From contig CAJMEU010000160.1 in the NCBI GenBank assembly GCA_905212515.1, positions 1 to 6,276 of the forward strand: DNA of 6,276 bases, written 5' to 3'. The DNA is from an uncultured Oscillospiraceae bacterium (lineage in GTDB: Bacteria > Bacillota > Clostridia > Oscillospirales > Ruminococcaceae). The notes under the pieces were generated by a model. The model ran no database searches. It was not told where the DNA came from and was given only the letters and a program-made list of their open reading frames with translations. Shown one piece after another: positions 1 to 5,837 of the stretch; within the stretch, counting starts at the first letter, position 1; every line of letters starts with the position of its first letter. The position numbers were made by a program, and so were the translations under genes.

Positions 1-12
1 ATAGGGATAAGT

Positions 13-55
13 TTTTTTATTGCGGAGCAATAAAAAATAGCCGTAAGGCTATTTT
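13..55. terminator. Two overlapping hairpins, terminator-like
   Basis: Hairpin A pairs 13-23 with 27-37 (11 bp, loop GGA). Hairpin B pairs 34-42 with 47-55 (9 bp, loop GTAA). They share the A-tract 34-37, so they cannot both form completely. Read on the minus strand, hairpin B runs into TTTTTTA, which fits an intrinsic terminator for transcripts coming from the right. On the plus strand hairpin B has only the four T that are part of its stem, followed by G residues, so a plus-strand role is weaker. Confidence 0.45.
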
Positions 56-114
56 GGGGGACTGTATGGCCAGCCCTCCGGCTGCAGCCGTGAAAATTCG
101 GCCTTTTTATTGTT

Positions 115-141
115 CCATTTCTATAAAAATGGGCTTTTTTT
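115..141 (+). terminator. Possible plus-strand terminator
   Basis: CCATTT (115-120) pairs with AAATGG (127-132) around a six-base loop, and seven T follow at 135-141 after GC. The stem is short and AT-rich, so it would be weak. It fits the end of a plus-strand gene lying left of the window, which cannot be seen. Confidence 0.35.
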
Positions 142-174
142 CGCGTGATTCGGCCTTATTTTCACTTGTTTTTC

Positions 175-192
175 GTGTTGCCATGGCAACAC
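175..192. repeat. 18-nt perfect palindrome
   Basis: GTGTTGCCATGGCAACAC is its own reverse complement across all 18 bases. It could be a dimeric protein-binding site. It could also be a hairpin with a 7-bp stem and CATG loop, with four T directly after it on the plus strand. It lies only 8 bp outside the pyk terminator, not near any visible promoter, which makes an operator role for the genes seen here less likely. Confidence 0.5.
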
Positions 193-199
193 TTTTGGC

Positions 200-236
200 A
201 AAAAACTGCCCGCCTAACAGGTTTCGGCGGGCAGTT
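200..236 (-). terminator. pyk intrinsic terminator
   Basis: Positions 204-214 pair perfectly with 226-236 (11 bp, GC-rich core GCCCGCC/GGCGGGC) around an 11-base loop. On the minus strand the stem ends in GTT and continues with TTTT, giving a six-T run in total. The hairpin starts 7 bases after the pyk stop codon, the usual place for a Rho-independent terminator. Confidence 0.88.
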
Positions 237-243
237 GGAAAAA

Positions 244-1989
244 TTACTGAGGCATGGCCTGTACGATGCCGCGCTCCGAATCCACCGAGATCAGGTCGCC
301 GTCATGCAGCTTGCGCGTGGCGCCCGAGGCGCCGACGATCACCGGCTTGCCCAGCGTCAGGCCCACGATGGCCGCGTGGCTGTTCAGGCCCGGTTCTTCG
401 GTGATGACGGCGCTGGCCGTGCGCAGGGCGTCCAGCATATCGTTGCCCGTGGCGGGCGCCACCAGCACGTCGCCCTCCTTGTATTTGCGCAGTACGTCGT
501 CGGCCGTGTGGCACACACAGGCGCGGCCGCTGCCGTTCAGCTTGCCCACGCCCACGCCGGACAGCAGGGCGTCGCCCACCAGGTGGGCCTTGATCATGTT
601 GGTGGTGCCGGAGATGCCCACGGGCACGCCGGCGGTGATGACCACCAAGTCACCGTCCTGCAAAAGGCCCGCGTGCTGCGCGGTCTCCACGGATTTTTCC
701 ACCAGCTCGTCGGTGTTGTGGGCATACTCCATGCACAGCGGCGTGATGCCCCAGGACAACGCCAGCTGGCGGTACACCTGGGGGGTGAGCACGCAGGAGA
801 TGATGTCCGTATGGGGCCGGTATTTGGACAGCAGGCGGGCGGTCTCGCCGCTTTTGGTCACGGTGACGATGGCGTTCGCCTTGATGTCTTTGGCCGTGGT
901 GCAGGCGGCGTGGGCAATGGCGTCGGCCACGCTGAGATGGCTTTCCATGCTGCGCATCAGCAGGCGGCGGTCGTAGTTGATGTCACGCTCCGTGCGCTCG
1001 GCGATGGCGGACATGGTGTGCACGGCCTCCACCGGCCAGGCGCCGGCGGCCGTCTCGCCCGACAGCATGATGGCCGAGGTGCCGTCGTAGATGGCGTTGG
1101 CCACGTCGGTGATCTCGGCGCGGGTGGGGCGGGGGTTCTCCATCATGCTCTCCAGCATCTGGGTGGCGGTGATGACGGGCTTGCCGGCCTTGTAGCAGCG
1201 GCTGATGATGTCTTTCTGGATGATGGGGACCTCGGTGAAGTCGATCTCCACGCCCATGTCGCCGCGGGCCACCATGATGCCGTCGGACACCGCGAGGATC
1301 TCGGCGATGTTGTCCACGCCCTCCTGGTTCTCGATCTTGGCGATGATCTTGATGAAATCGCACTTGCGGCTGTCCAGCAGGCGGCGGATCTCCAGGATAT
1401 CGGCGGCGCTGCGCACAAAGGAGGCGGCGATGAAATCAAAGCCCTGCTCGATGCCGAACAGGATGTCGTCGCGGTCGGTGGCGCTCATATAAGGGATGGA
1501 CAGCTTGGTGCCCGGCACGTTGACGCCCTTGTGGTTGGACACCCAGCCCCCGTTTTTCACCGTGCAGGTGATCTCGGTGCCCTCCACCTTTTCCACCGTC
1601 ATCTCGATCAGGCCGTCGTCCAGCAGCACGCGGGCGCCGGGGGCGATGTCCCCGGGCAGGTCCTTGTAGGTGATGGCGCAGATGGACGCGTCGCCCGGTA
1701 CGTCGCGGGTGGTCAGCACAAAGGTCTGGCCGGCCTGCAATTCAGCTTTTCCCTCCTTGAAATCCCGCAGGCGGATCTCGGGGCCCTTGGTGTCCAGCAG
1801 GGCCGCCACGGGAAGGGCCAGCGCGTCGCGCAGGGCTTTCAGCGCGTCCAGGCGCGCGGTGTGCTCTTCATGGGTGCCGTGGGAAAAATTAAACCGGGCC
1901 ACGTTCATGCCGGCCAGCATCATGCCTTTCAGCACGCCTTCCTTGTCCGTGGAAGGGCCCAGGGTGCAGACGATCTTTGTTTTACGCAT
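244..1989 (-). CDS. pyk: Pyruvate kinase with C-terminal PEP-utiliser-type domain
   Basis: Cytoplasmic glycolytic enzyme that transfers phosphate from phosphoenolpyruvate to ADP, giving pyruvate and ATP. The 581-residue product opens with MRKTKIVCTLGPS, the classic pyruvate kinase start. Visible family motifs are ARFNFSHG (31-38, nucleotide and K+ site), DTKGPEIR (66-73), the IIAKIEN segment with catalytic Lys218 and metal ligand Glu220, ARGDMGVE with Asp244 (241-248), and TATQMLESM (274-282). The B domain lies at about 74-170. Beyond the usual ~475-residue core there is an extra domain at about 486-577 with PGLNSHAAIVG (533-543), resembling the phosphohistidine swivelling domain of PEP-utilising enzymes; Bacillus pyruvate kinases carry the same extension at about 585 residues. 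The ATG at 1989 has GAGGAGAGAGG six bases upstream. The gene is monocistronic here, with its own promoter and terminator, and diverges from deoB. Allosteric behaviour cannot be read from the sequence. Confidence 0.97.
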   Translation of the reverse strand: MRKTKIVCTLGPSTDKEGVLKGMMLAGMNVARFNFSHGTHEEHTARLDALKALRDALALPVAALLDTKGPEIRLRDFKEGKAELQAGQTFVLTTRDVPGDASICAITYKDLPGDIAPGARVLLDDGLIEMTVEKVEGTEITCTVKNGGWVSNHKGVNVPGTKLSIPYMSATDRDDILFGIEQGFDFIAASFVRSAADILEIRRLLDSRKCDFIKIIAKIENQEGVDNIAEILAVSDGIMVARGDMGVEIDFTEVPIIQKDIISRCYKAGKPVITATQMLESMMENPRPTRAEITDVANAIYDGTSAIMLSGETAAGAWPVEAVHTMSAIAERTERDINYDRRLLMRSMESHLSVADAIAHAACTTAKDIKANAIVTVTKSGETARLLSKYRPHTDIISCVLTPQVYRQLALSWGITPLCMEYAHNTDELVEKSVETAQHAGLLQDGDLVVITAGVPVGISGTTNMIKAHLVGDALLSGVGVGKLNGSGRACVCHTADDVLRKYKEGDVLVAPATGNDMLDALRTASAVITEEPGLNSHAAIVGLTLGKPVIVGASGATRKLHDGDLISVDSERGIVQAMPQ

Positions 1990-2037
1990 ACGGAACCTCT
2001 CTCCTCTTGCTCATATTCAAAAATTAACCTAGCCTAT

Positions 2038-2065
2038 ATTATACCGCAAAATGTGCGCCGCGCAA
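2038..2065 (-). promoter_or_regulatory. Predicted pyk promoter
   Basis: On the minus strand a perfect -10 box TATAAT lies at 2043-2038. The best -35 candidate is TTGCGC at 2065-2060 with a 16-base spacer; it matches TTGACA only in its first three bases. The start would fall near 2031, leaving a leader of roughly 40 bases before the pyk ATG. The -10 is convincing and the -35 is poor, so an activator or another start is possible. Confidence 0.6.
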
Positions 2066-2092
2066 TCCTTTTTACGATTCTTTTATCCGCCC

Positions 2093-2121
2093 TTAACAAA
2101 TCCTTGAGACTTTGGTATACT
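2093..2121 (+). promoter_or_regulatory. Predicted deoB promoter, extended -10
   Basis: TTAACA (2093-2098), a 17-base spacer and TATACT (2116-2121) match the sigma-A consensus at five of six positions each. TG at 2113-2114 gives an extended -10. Transcription would start near 2128, giving a leader of about 45 bases. I see no clear DeoR or CRE-type operator overlapping it. Confidence 0.78.
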
Positions 2122-2143
2122 AAAAGAAAAACCATGCACTGTG

Positions 2144-2158
2144 CCGCGCTTTGCGCGG
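2144..2158 (+). other. Leader hairpin before deoB ribosome site
   Basis: CCGCGC (2144-2149) pairs with GCGCGG (2153-2158) around a TTT loop. It ends two bases before the deoB Shine-Dalgarno AAGGGG (2161-2166) and lies inside the predicted mRNA leader. It may protect the 5' end or modulate ribosome access. No T-run follows, so it is not a terminator. Confidence 0.45.
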
Positions 2159-2173
2159 GAAAGGGGATCATCC

Positions 2174-3349
2174 ATGAGCAAACGGGTATTTTTGATCGTG
2201 CTGGACAGCTTTGGCATCGGCGCGGAGCCGGACGCGGCCGCCTTCGGCGACGAGGGGACCAACACCCTGGCGGCAGTGGCCCAAAGCCCGGCGCTGCGCG
2301 TGCCCACGATGGGCGGGCTGGGCCTGTTCAACATCGAGGGCGTGAACTGCGGCAAAAAGTCGGCCGCGCCCGTGGGCGCCTTCGCGCGCCTGCAGGAAGC
2401 ATCCAACGGCAAGGACACCACCATTGGCCACTGGGAGATCGCGGGGCTGGAGAGCCCGCGCGCCCTGCCCACTTACCCCGAGGGCTTCCCGCCCGAGGTG
2501 ATTGCGGAATTCGAGGAAAAGACGGGCCGCAAAGTGCTGTGCAACAAGCCGTATTCGGGCACCGAGGTGCTGAAGGATTACGGGGAGGAGCATTTGCGCA
2601 CCGGCGCGCTGATCGTGTACACCTCGGCGGACAGCGTGTTCCAGGTGGCGGCCCACGAGGATGTGGTGCCCGTGGAAGAGCTGTACCGCTATTGCGAGGC
2701 CGCCCGCGCCATGCTGCGGGGCGAACACGGCGTGGGCCGTGTGATCGCCCGGCCTTTCGAGGGGACCTGCGCCGCCGATTTCAAGCGCACGTCCCGCCGC
2801 CACGATTTTTCGCTGGAGCCGCCGGCCAAGACCATGCTGGACTATATTAAGGACGCGGGCCTTGCCACCATCGGCGTGGGCAAAATTTACGATATCTTTG
2901 CCGGCCAGGGGGTGGGTGAGGCGATCCGCACCACGGGCAACGCGAACGGCATGGAGGTGACGGCGGCGCTGGCGGCGCGGGATTTCCACGGCCTGGCCTT
3001 TGTGAACCTGGTGGACTTCGATATGGTATACGGCCACCGCCGCGACGTGGAGGGGTATGCAAACGCCCTGACGCAGTTCGACCGCTGGCTGGCGCCCTTC
3101 CTGGACACGCTGCGGGAGGAGGACCTGCTGATCATCACCGCCGACCACGGCTGTGACCCCAGCTATACCAAAACCACCGACCACACCCGCGAGTACGTGC
3201 CCATGCTGGCCTTCGGCGGCCGGGTGCGGCCGGGGACGGACCTGGGCACGCGCAGGAGCTTTGCCTCCATCGCCCGGACGGTGTGCGAATACCTGGACGT
3301 GCCCTGCGGCCTGCAGGGGGAGAGCTTCCTGAAAGAGATACTGCTGTGA
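2174..3349 (+). CDS. deoB: Phosphopentomutase
   Basis: Cytoplasmic Mn-dependent enzyme that interconverts ribose 1-phosphate or 2-deoxyribose 1-phosphate with the 5-phosphates, linking nucleoside breakdown to the pentose phosphate and glycolytic routes. The product has 391 residues, the normal length for the family. It starts KRVFLIVLDSFGIGAEPDA with metal ligand Asp11. GKDTTIGHWE (79-88) holds the phospho-acceptor threonine (Thr82 or Thr83). The second half of the metal site is seen in DFDMVYGHRRD (Asp283, His288), ADHG (Asp324, His325) and TTDHTREYVP (His337). The cap domain lies at about 100-220. Compared with the Bacillus cereus spacing that I recall (Asp327 to His339), the Asp324-His337 gap is one residue longer, and Cys327 stands where Asn is common. 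The ATG at 2174 has AAGGGG six bases before its spacer ends; an in-frame GTG at 2141 lacks a ribosome site and lies beside the leader hairpin. No deoA, deoC or deoD gene is in the window, so it is not in a visible deo operon. Confidence 0.96.
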   Translation: MSKRVFLIVLDSFGIGAEPDAAAFGDEGTNTLAAVAQSPALRVPTMGGLGLFNIEGVNCGKKSAAPVGAFARLQEASNGKDTTIGHWEIAGLESPRALPTYPEGFPPEVIAEFEEKTGRKVLCNKPYSGTEVLKDYGEEHLRTGALIVYTSADSVFQVAAHEDVVPVEELYRYCEAARAMLRGEHGVGRVIARPFEGTCAADFKRTSRRHDFSLEPPAKTMLDYIKDAGLATIGVGKIYDIFAGQGVGEAIRTTGNANGMEVTAALAARDFHGLAFVNLVDFDMVYGHRRDVEGYANALTQFDRWLAPFLDTLREEDLLIITADHGCDPSYTKTTDHTREYVPMLAFGGRVRPGTDLGTRRSFASIARTVCEYLDVPCGLQGESFLKEILL

Positions 3350-3354
3350 TATGG

Positions 3355-3385
3355 GCCGGCCCTTCCCGCGCGGGGGCCGGCTTTT
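3355..3385 (+). terminator. deoB intrinsic terminator
   Basis: GCCGGCCC (3355-3362) pairs with GGGCCGGC (3374-3381), 8 bp and all G-C, with an 11-base loop and then TTTT (3382-3385). It begins 5 bases after the deoB stop. The T-run is short, so some read-through into the lipoprotein gene is plausible. Confidence 0.75.
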
Positions 3386-3389
3386 GCCG

Positions 3390-3421
3390 TTTACAAATCG
3401 GAAACATCGGGGTGATAGGAT
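3390..3421 (+). promoter_or_regulatory. Weak candidate promoter for the lipoprotein gene
   Basis: TTTACA (3390-3395) is a good -35 match. The possible -10 boxes are poor: TGATAG at 3413-3418 with a 17-base spacer, or TAGGAT at 3416-3421 with a 20-base spacer. The gene may instead depend on read-through from deoB or on an alternative sigma factor. Confidence 0.25.
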
Positions 3422-3443
3422 GGGGCAAAAGAGGGGCATTGCC

Positions 3444-4757
3444 ATGAAAAAATGGATGGGCTTGGTTTTGGCACTGCTGCTTTTGTCCGCGTCCCTGGCG
3501 GGCTGCGGCAAAGGCGGCGAACAGGGCGCGGCGCCCGCAGGGCAGCCGGCGGCCGCAGAGGGGGAAAAAGGCCCTTTGCACCTGCTGCAGCCGGGCACCG
3601 AGCAGGGATATTACCACGTGGCGGACAGCGGCGCCTTCGGCAATTATACCGGGGGCGGGGTCATTTTATTCGCGGATTATGAGAACGGGCGGGAGGTGCC
3701 CCTGTGCGCCGACCCGGCCTGCACCCACAGCGACGACACCTGCCCGGCCTGGGTGCGGCCCTGGGAGGCCGGCGACACCCTGCTGGTGGAAGGGCAGACG
3801 CTGCTGGGCTGGGGAAACGGGTACGAACACCCCTACCGCCTGACGGCGATGGACCTGGACGGCGGCCGCCGCCGCACCTTATGCGAACTGGACAACGGCG
3901 AGAGCTGGATGTACGGCGGCGTGCCCGCGTTGTGGGGCGTCCCGCTGGCGGTGCGGTGCGCGGGCGACGGGCGGGAGCTGTACTTCCTGGTGCAAGTGGG
4001 CACCGGCGGGGAAAGCACCGTGCAGGTGCGCGCCGTGCCGCTGGCCGGGAGCGCGCAGAGGACGGTGGCCGCCCTGGATTATGAGGACGTCCATTTGTGC
4101 GGCGCTTTGGGGCGCGAATTGGTCCTGCTGGTGCGGGACGTGCAGGCGCAGGAGGGGGACGAGCCCGGGTATAAGGGGGCCGTCGCGCGTTTGCTGGCGG
4201 TGGACGCGGACACCGGCGCCCCGCGCGAGGCCGCGGCCTGGCCGCTGGAGGAATTCGGACAGGGCACCTGCGGCCCGGATGCTTATTATGACGTGGAGAA
4301 GGCCACCGGGCACATCTGGAGGACGGACCTGGCCACAGGCGCGCGGGCCGACACCGGCTGGCCCGGCCCCCAGGGCAGCGTCCAGGACAGCGCGTACCTG
4401 GAGGGCGTGTGCGCGGGGCGGCTGATCCTGAGCACCTGGGTGGACCGCGGAGAGGAGCAGTGGGCCAACCCCCGCTGGGCGGTGGACCTGTCCACCGGCG
4501 AGGCGGCGGAGATCGGCCTGACCGTCTACGTGGAGGAAAAAATGGGCAGCCGCCCCGCGCCGGTGCTGGCCCAGACGGAAAAGGAGCTGTACCTGGTGGA
4601 GGAGCAGCGTACGGAACACCGCACCCTGCCCGGCCTGCAGGGCGCGCCGGAGGACCGCATGTTTACCACCCAGGTGTGCTGCCTGGTGCCGAAAGAGGAC
4701 TTTTTTGCCTCGGACCTGCGCGGCAGCCGCCGCGTTTTGCCCTGGGGGATCGACTAA
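3444..4757 (+). CDS. Secreted lipoprotein, beta-propeller-like, with Cys/His cluster
   Basis: Function unknown. The 437-residue product starts MKKWMGLVLALLLLSASLAG and has a lipobox LAGC with Cys21 as the lipidation site, so it should be anchored to the outer face of the membrane. A low-complexity Gly/Ala/Glu linker follows to about residue 45. A short cluster C88-x4-C93-x-H95-x4-C100 (LCADPACTHSDDTC) comes right after a YENGREVP turn. I recognise this pattern from many uncharacterised lipoproteins of gut Clostridia, but I know of no proven role; disulphide bonds or metal binding are both possible. Repeated strand-turn units with D-x-x-G or D-x-T-G turns (near 79-82, 137-141, 254-258, 295-299, 348-352), many ending in aromatic or hydrophobic strands, suggest a TolB- or DUF5050-like beta-propeller. 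The ATG at 3444 has GAGGGG seven bases upstream; in-frame ATGs at 3351 and 3420 would bury the signal peptide behind a charged leader. It follows deoB after a terminator and is probably a separate unit. Confidence 0.85.
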   Translation: MKKWMGLVLALLLLSASLAGCGKGGEQGAAPAGQPAAAEGEKGPLHLLQPGTEQGYYHVADSGAFGNYTGGGVILFADYENGREVPLCADPACTHSDDTCPAWVRPWEAGDTLLVEGQTLLGWGNGYEHPYRLTAMDLDGGRRRTLCELDNGESWMYGGVPALWGVPLAVRCAGDGRELYFLVQVGTGGESTVQVRAVPLAGSAQRTVAALDYEDVHLCGALGRELVLLVRDVQAQEGDEPGYKGAVARLLAVDADTGAPREAAAWPLEEFGQGTCGPDAYYDVEKATGHIWRTDLATGARADTGWPGPQGSVQDSAYLEGVCAGRLILSTWVDRGEEQWANPRWAVDLSTGEAAEIGLTVYVEEKMGSRPAPVLAQTEKELYLVEEQRTEHRTLPGLQGAPEDRMFTTQVCCLVPKEDFFASDLRGSRRVLPWGID

Positions 4758-4796
4758 AAACAGCCGCGGGGCCCATATTTCGGCCCTGGAGGCGGC
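4756..4796 (-). terminator. Distal minus-strand terminator-like hairpin
   Basis: GCCGC (4763-4767) pairs with GCGGC (4792-4796), and GGGGCC (4768-4773) pairs with GGCCCT (4782-4787, one G-T pair). The loop is eight bases and GGAG (4788-4791) is bulged on one side. On the minus strand the stem is followed by TG and then TTTTT (4760-4756). It could back up the proximal terminator and stop antisense transcription into the lipoprotein gene. It has no T-run on the plus strand. Confidence 0.5.
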
Positions 4797-4946
4797 CTTG
4801 TCCCAGGCGGCGAAGAGCAGTTCCCGCGATACCCACGGCACTAAAAAGCGCGGCGCCCGGAACACAGACCGGGGGCCGCAAAAATATTTGGGGAAATAAG
4901 TCGCAGGATGAAACATTTTGCCGGAGTGATCCGTATATACTATAGA
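4758..4946. repeat. Convergent intergenic stretch with two hairpins, possible structured repeat
   Basis: The 189 bases between the lipoprotein and the DUF218 gene, which converge, hold no gene that I trust. Two strong hairpins (4763-4796 and 4850-4879) are each preceded on the plus strand by ACTAAAAA (4753-4760 and 4840-4847), so the stretch looks like two related modules about 87 bases apart. The first ACTAAAAA contains the lipoprotein stop codon. A smaller AT hairpin TATTT/AAATA lies at 4885-4898. The layout resembles dispersed intergenic elements, but copy number cannot be judged from one window. Confidence 0.4.
4843..4879 (-). terminator. Terminator of the DUF218 gene
   Basis: Positions 4850-4860 pair with 4869-4879 (11 positions, a single G-G mismatch) around an eight-base loop. 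On the minus strand the stem is followed by GC and TTTTT (4847-4843). It lies 67 bases after the stop of the minus-strand gene at 4947. On the plus strand the stem is followed by AAAAATATTT, so it is a poor terminator for the lipoprotein gene. Confidence 0.62.
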
Positions 4947-5720
4947 TTAGGACTTTGCCGGCGCTTTGAACACCCAATAGTAACATACGGCCAGGACTTC
5001 GCGCATATAGCAGGGTAGGATGGACGAGACCCCGATGCTGGCCGGGATGGCCCGCACCTGCCCAAAACCGGCCGCCTGCGCATATTTGCCGGCGCGGTAG
5101 CAGTGGAAGCGGTTGGTGGCGTAGGCGATGGGGTCGCTGCCCGTGATGCCGTGCCGGGCCAGCAATTCTTTGGAAAAGGCAAAATTTTCCTCTGTGGATT
5201 CACTTTTGTCCTCGCACAAGATCTGCCCGGCCGGCACGCCGGCGGCCACCAGCCAGTCCCGCATGGCCTGGGCTTCGGGCACGGATTCCCCCGGGCCCTG
5301 CCCGCCGGACACCACCACCAGCACCTGCGGGTTTTCGGCGTAAAAATCAGCCGCGGCCTGCAGGCGGCGGGCCAGCAGGCCGCTCACGCGGTCGCCCTTT
5401 ACGGCGGCGCCCAGCACGATGACGGCCTTCTCCCGCCCGTCGGCCTCGTGCACGCTGCCCAGCACGCCCACCAGGACCATCAGCCCGGCAAAGAGGCCGC
5501 AGCCGGCAAAAAAGACGTATTTCAGCACCCGCCCCGCGCCGGCGGCGCAGAAGGCGTCGATCCGGCGGTGGAACAGGGCGTAGACCCAGACCGCGGCGGT
5601 GATGCAGTACATCATCAACACGCCCAGGTTGAAATTGGAGCGGGCTGCCCGCCATAAGCTGTCGCCCAAAAGCAGGGCGGCCAGCAGCCAGATCACGGCC
5701 GTTTTGAGATGCAATCCCAT
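4947..5720 (-). CDS. DUF218 (YdcF/ElyC/SanA-type) membrane protein
   Basis: Membrane protein of the DUF218 family; relatives such as ElyC and SanA of Escherichia coli influence cell envelope integrity, but the biochemical activity is not settled. The 257-residue product has three likely membrane segments at about 6-19, 32-50 and 67-88, then a soluble DUF218 domain from about 98 to 245. Hallmarks are VIVLGAAVKGDRVSGLLARR (100-119), VVVSGGQGPGE (135-145), followed by the EAQAM helix, and EDKSESTEEN (170-179). Residues 195-210 (DPIAYATNRFHCYRAG) fit the usual late motif. The start is uncertain: GGGAGGGG directly touches the ATG at 5720, whereas the in-frame TTG at 5714, two codons on, lies eight bases after GGAGG, an ideal distance. 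Either start keeps all membrane segments. The gene has its own promoter and terminator and diverges from the ABC ATPase gene, which suggests, without proving, a shared envelope-related role. Confidence 0.88.
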   Translation of the reverse strand: MGLHLKTAVIWLLAALLLGDSLWRAARSNFNLGVLMMYCITAAVWVYALFHRRIDAFCAAGAGRVLKYVFFAGCGLFAGLMVLVGVLGSVHEADGREKAVIVLGAAVKGDRVSGLLARRLQAAADFYAENPQVLVVVSGGQGPGESVPEAQAMRDWLVAAGVPAGQILCEDKSESTEENFAFSKELLARHGITGSDPIAYATNRFHCYRAGKYAQAAGFGQVRAIPASIGVSSILPCYMREVLAVCYYWVFKAPAKS

Positions 5721-5737
5721 CCCCTCCCATCTTTCTT

Positions 5738-5766
5738 ATTTTATCAGGCCGGGAGGGGATTGGCAA
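5738..5766 (-). promoter_or_regulatory. Promoter of the DUF218 gene, extended -10
   Basis: On the minus strand TTGCCA (5766-5761), a 17-base spacer and TAAAAT (5743-5738) each match consensus at five of six positions, with TGA just before the -10. Transcription should start near 5731, leaving only about 11 bases before the ATG or 17 before the TTG, just enough to include the ribosome site. Confidence 0.78.
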
Positions 5767-5767
5767 C

Positions 5768-5796
5768 TTGCTATTGTGCGTTTTATATGATAAAAT
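5768..5796 (+). promoter_or_regulatory. Promoter of the ABC ATPase gene, extended -10
   Basis: TTGCTA (5768-5773), a 17-base spacer and TAAAAT (5791-5796) with TGA before the -10. The start should be near 5803, giving a leader of about 35 bases. Its -35 lies one base from the -35 of the opposite promoter. Confidence 0.75.
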
Positions 5797-5837
5797 AAAG
5801 CTTGTCATGGAAGAAATTTGTAAAAAGGGGGCTTTTC

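Larger units (their letters stand above)
1..199. other. Hairpin-rich AT-rich intergenic stretch, no gene
   Basis: I see no credible coding sequence here. The stretch is clearly AT-richer than the genes to its right. It contains two overlapping perfect hairpins (13-37 and 34-55), a 12-nt palindrome CGGCTGCAGCCG (79-90), a hairpin followed by seven T (115-141) and an 18-nt palindrome (175-192). Two similar short blocks, ATTCGGCCTTTTTATT (96-111) and ATTCGGCCTTATTTT (148-162), form an imperfect direct repeat. The simplest reading is a transcription-termination zone between pyk, coming from the right, and an unseen gene to the left. A small structured RNA cannot be excluded. Confidence 0.6.

Noticed and set aside
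177..190. GTTGCCATGGCAAC resembles the eukaryotic RFX X-box
   Set aside because: The surrounding genes are bacterial, so the match is coincidental.
2141..2173. Earlier in-frame GTG start for deoB
   Set aside because: It has no ribosome site and adds residues absent from the family; the ATG at 2174 has AAGGGG at good distance.
145..2850. A 901-codon open frame on the plus strand across pyk and into deoB
   Set aside because: It is antisense to pyk and out of frame with deoB. The translation is rich in His, Gly, Ala, Val and Gln, as expected from a GC-rich mirror frame, and has no domain or ribosome site.
3351..3443. Earlier in-frame ATG starts for the lipoprotein at 3351 and 3420
   Set aside because: The first lies in the deoB terminator region, and both would place charged residues ahead of the signal peptide.
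2168..3598. A 476-codon open frame on the minus strand opposite deoB
   Set aside because: Biased composition, no recognisable motif, and it fully overlaps a well-supported gene.
3879..4916. A 345-codon open frame on the minus strand opposite the lipoprotein
   Set aside because: It overlaps the lipoprotein gene, crosses both terminator-like hairpins and shows no domain. Its start in the intergenic stretch probably reflects the repeat-like DNA there.
4409..4945. Plus-strand open frame reaching into the convergent gap
   Set aside because: Most of it is a shifted frame of the lipoprotein gene, and its tail has no ribosome site or family signature.
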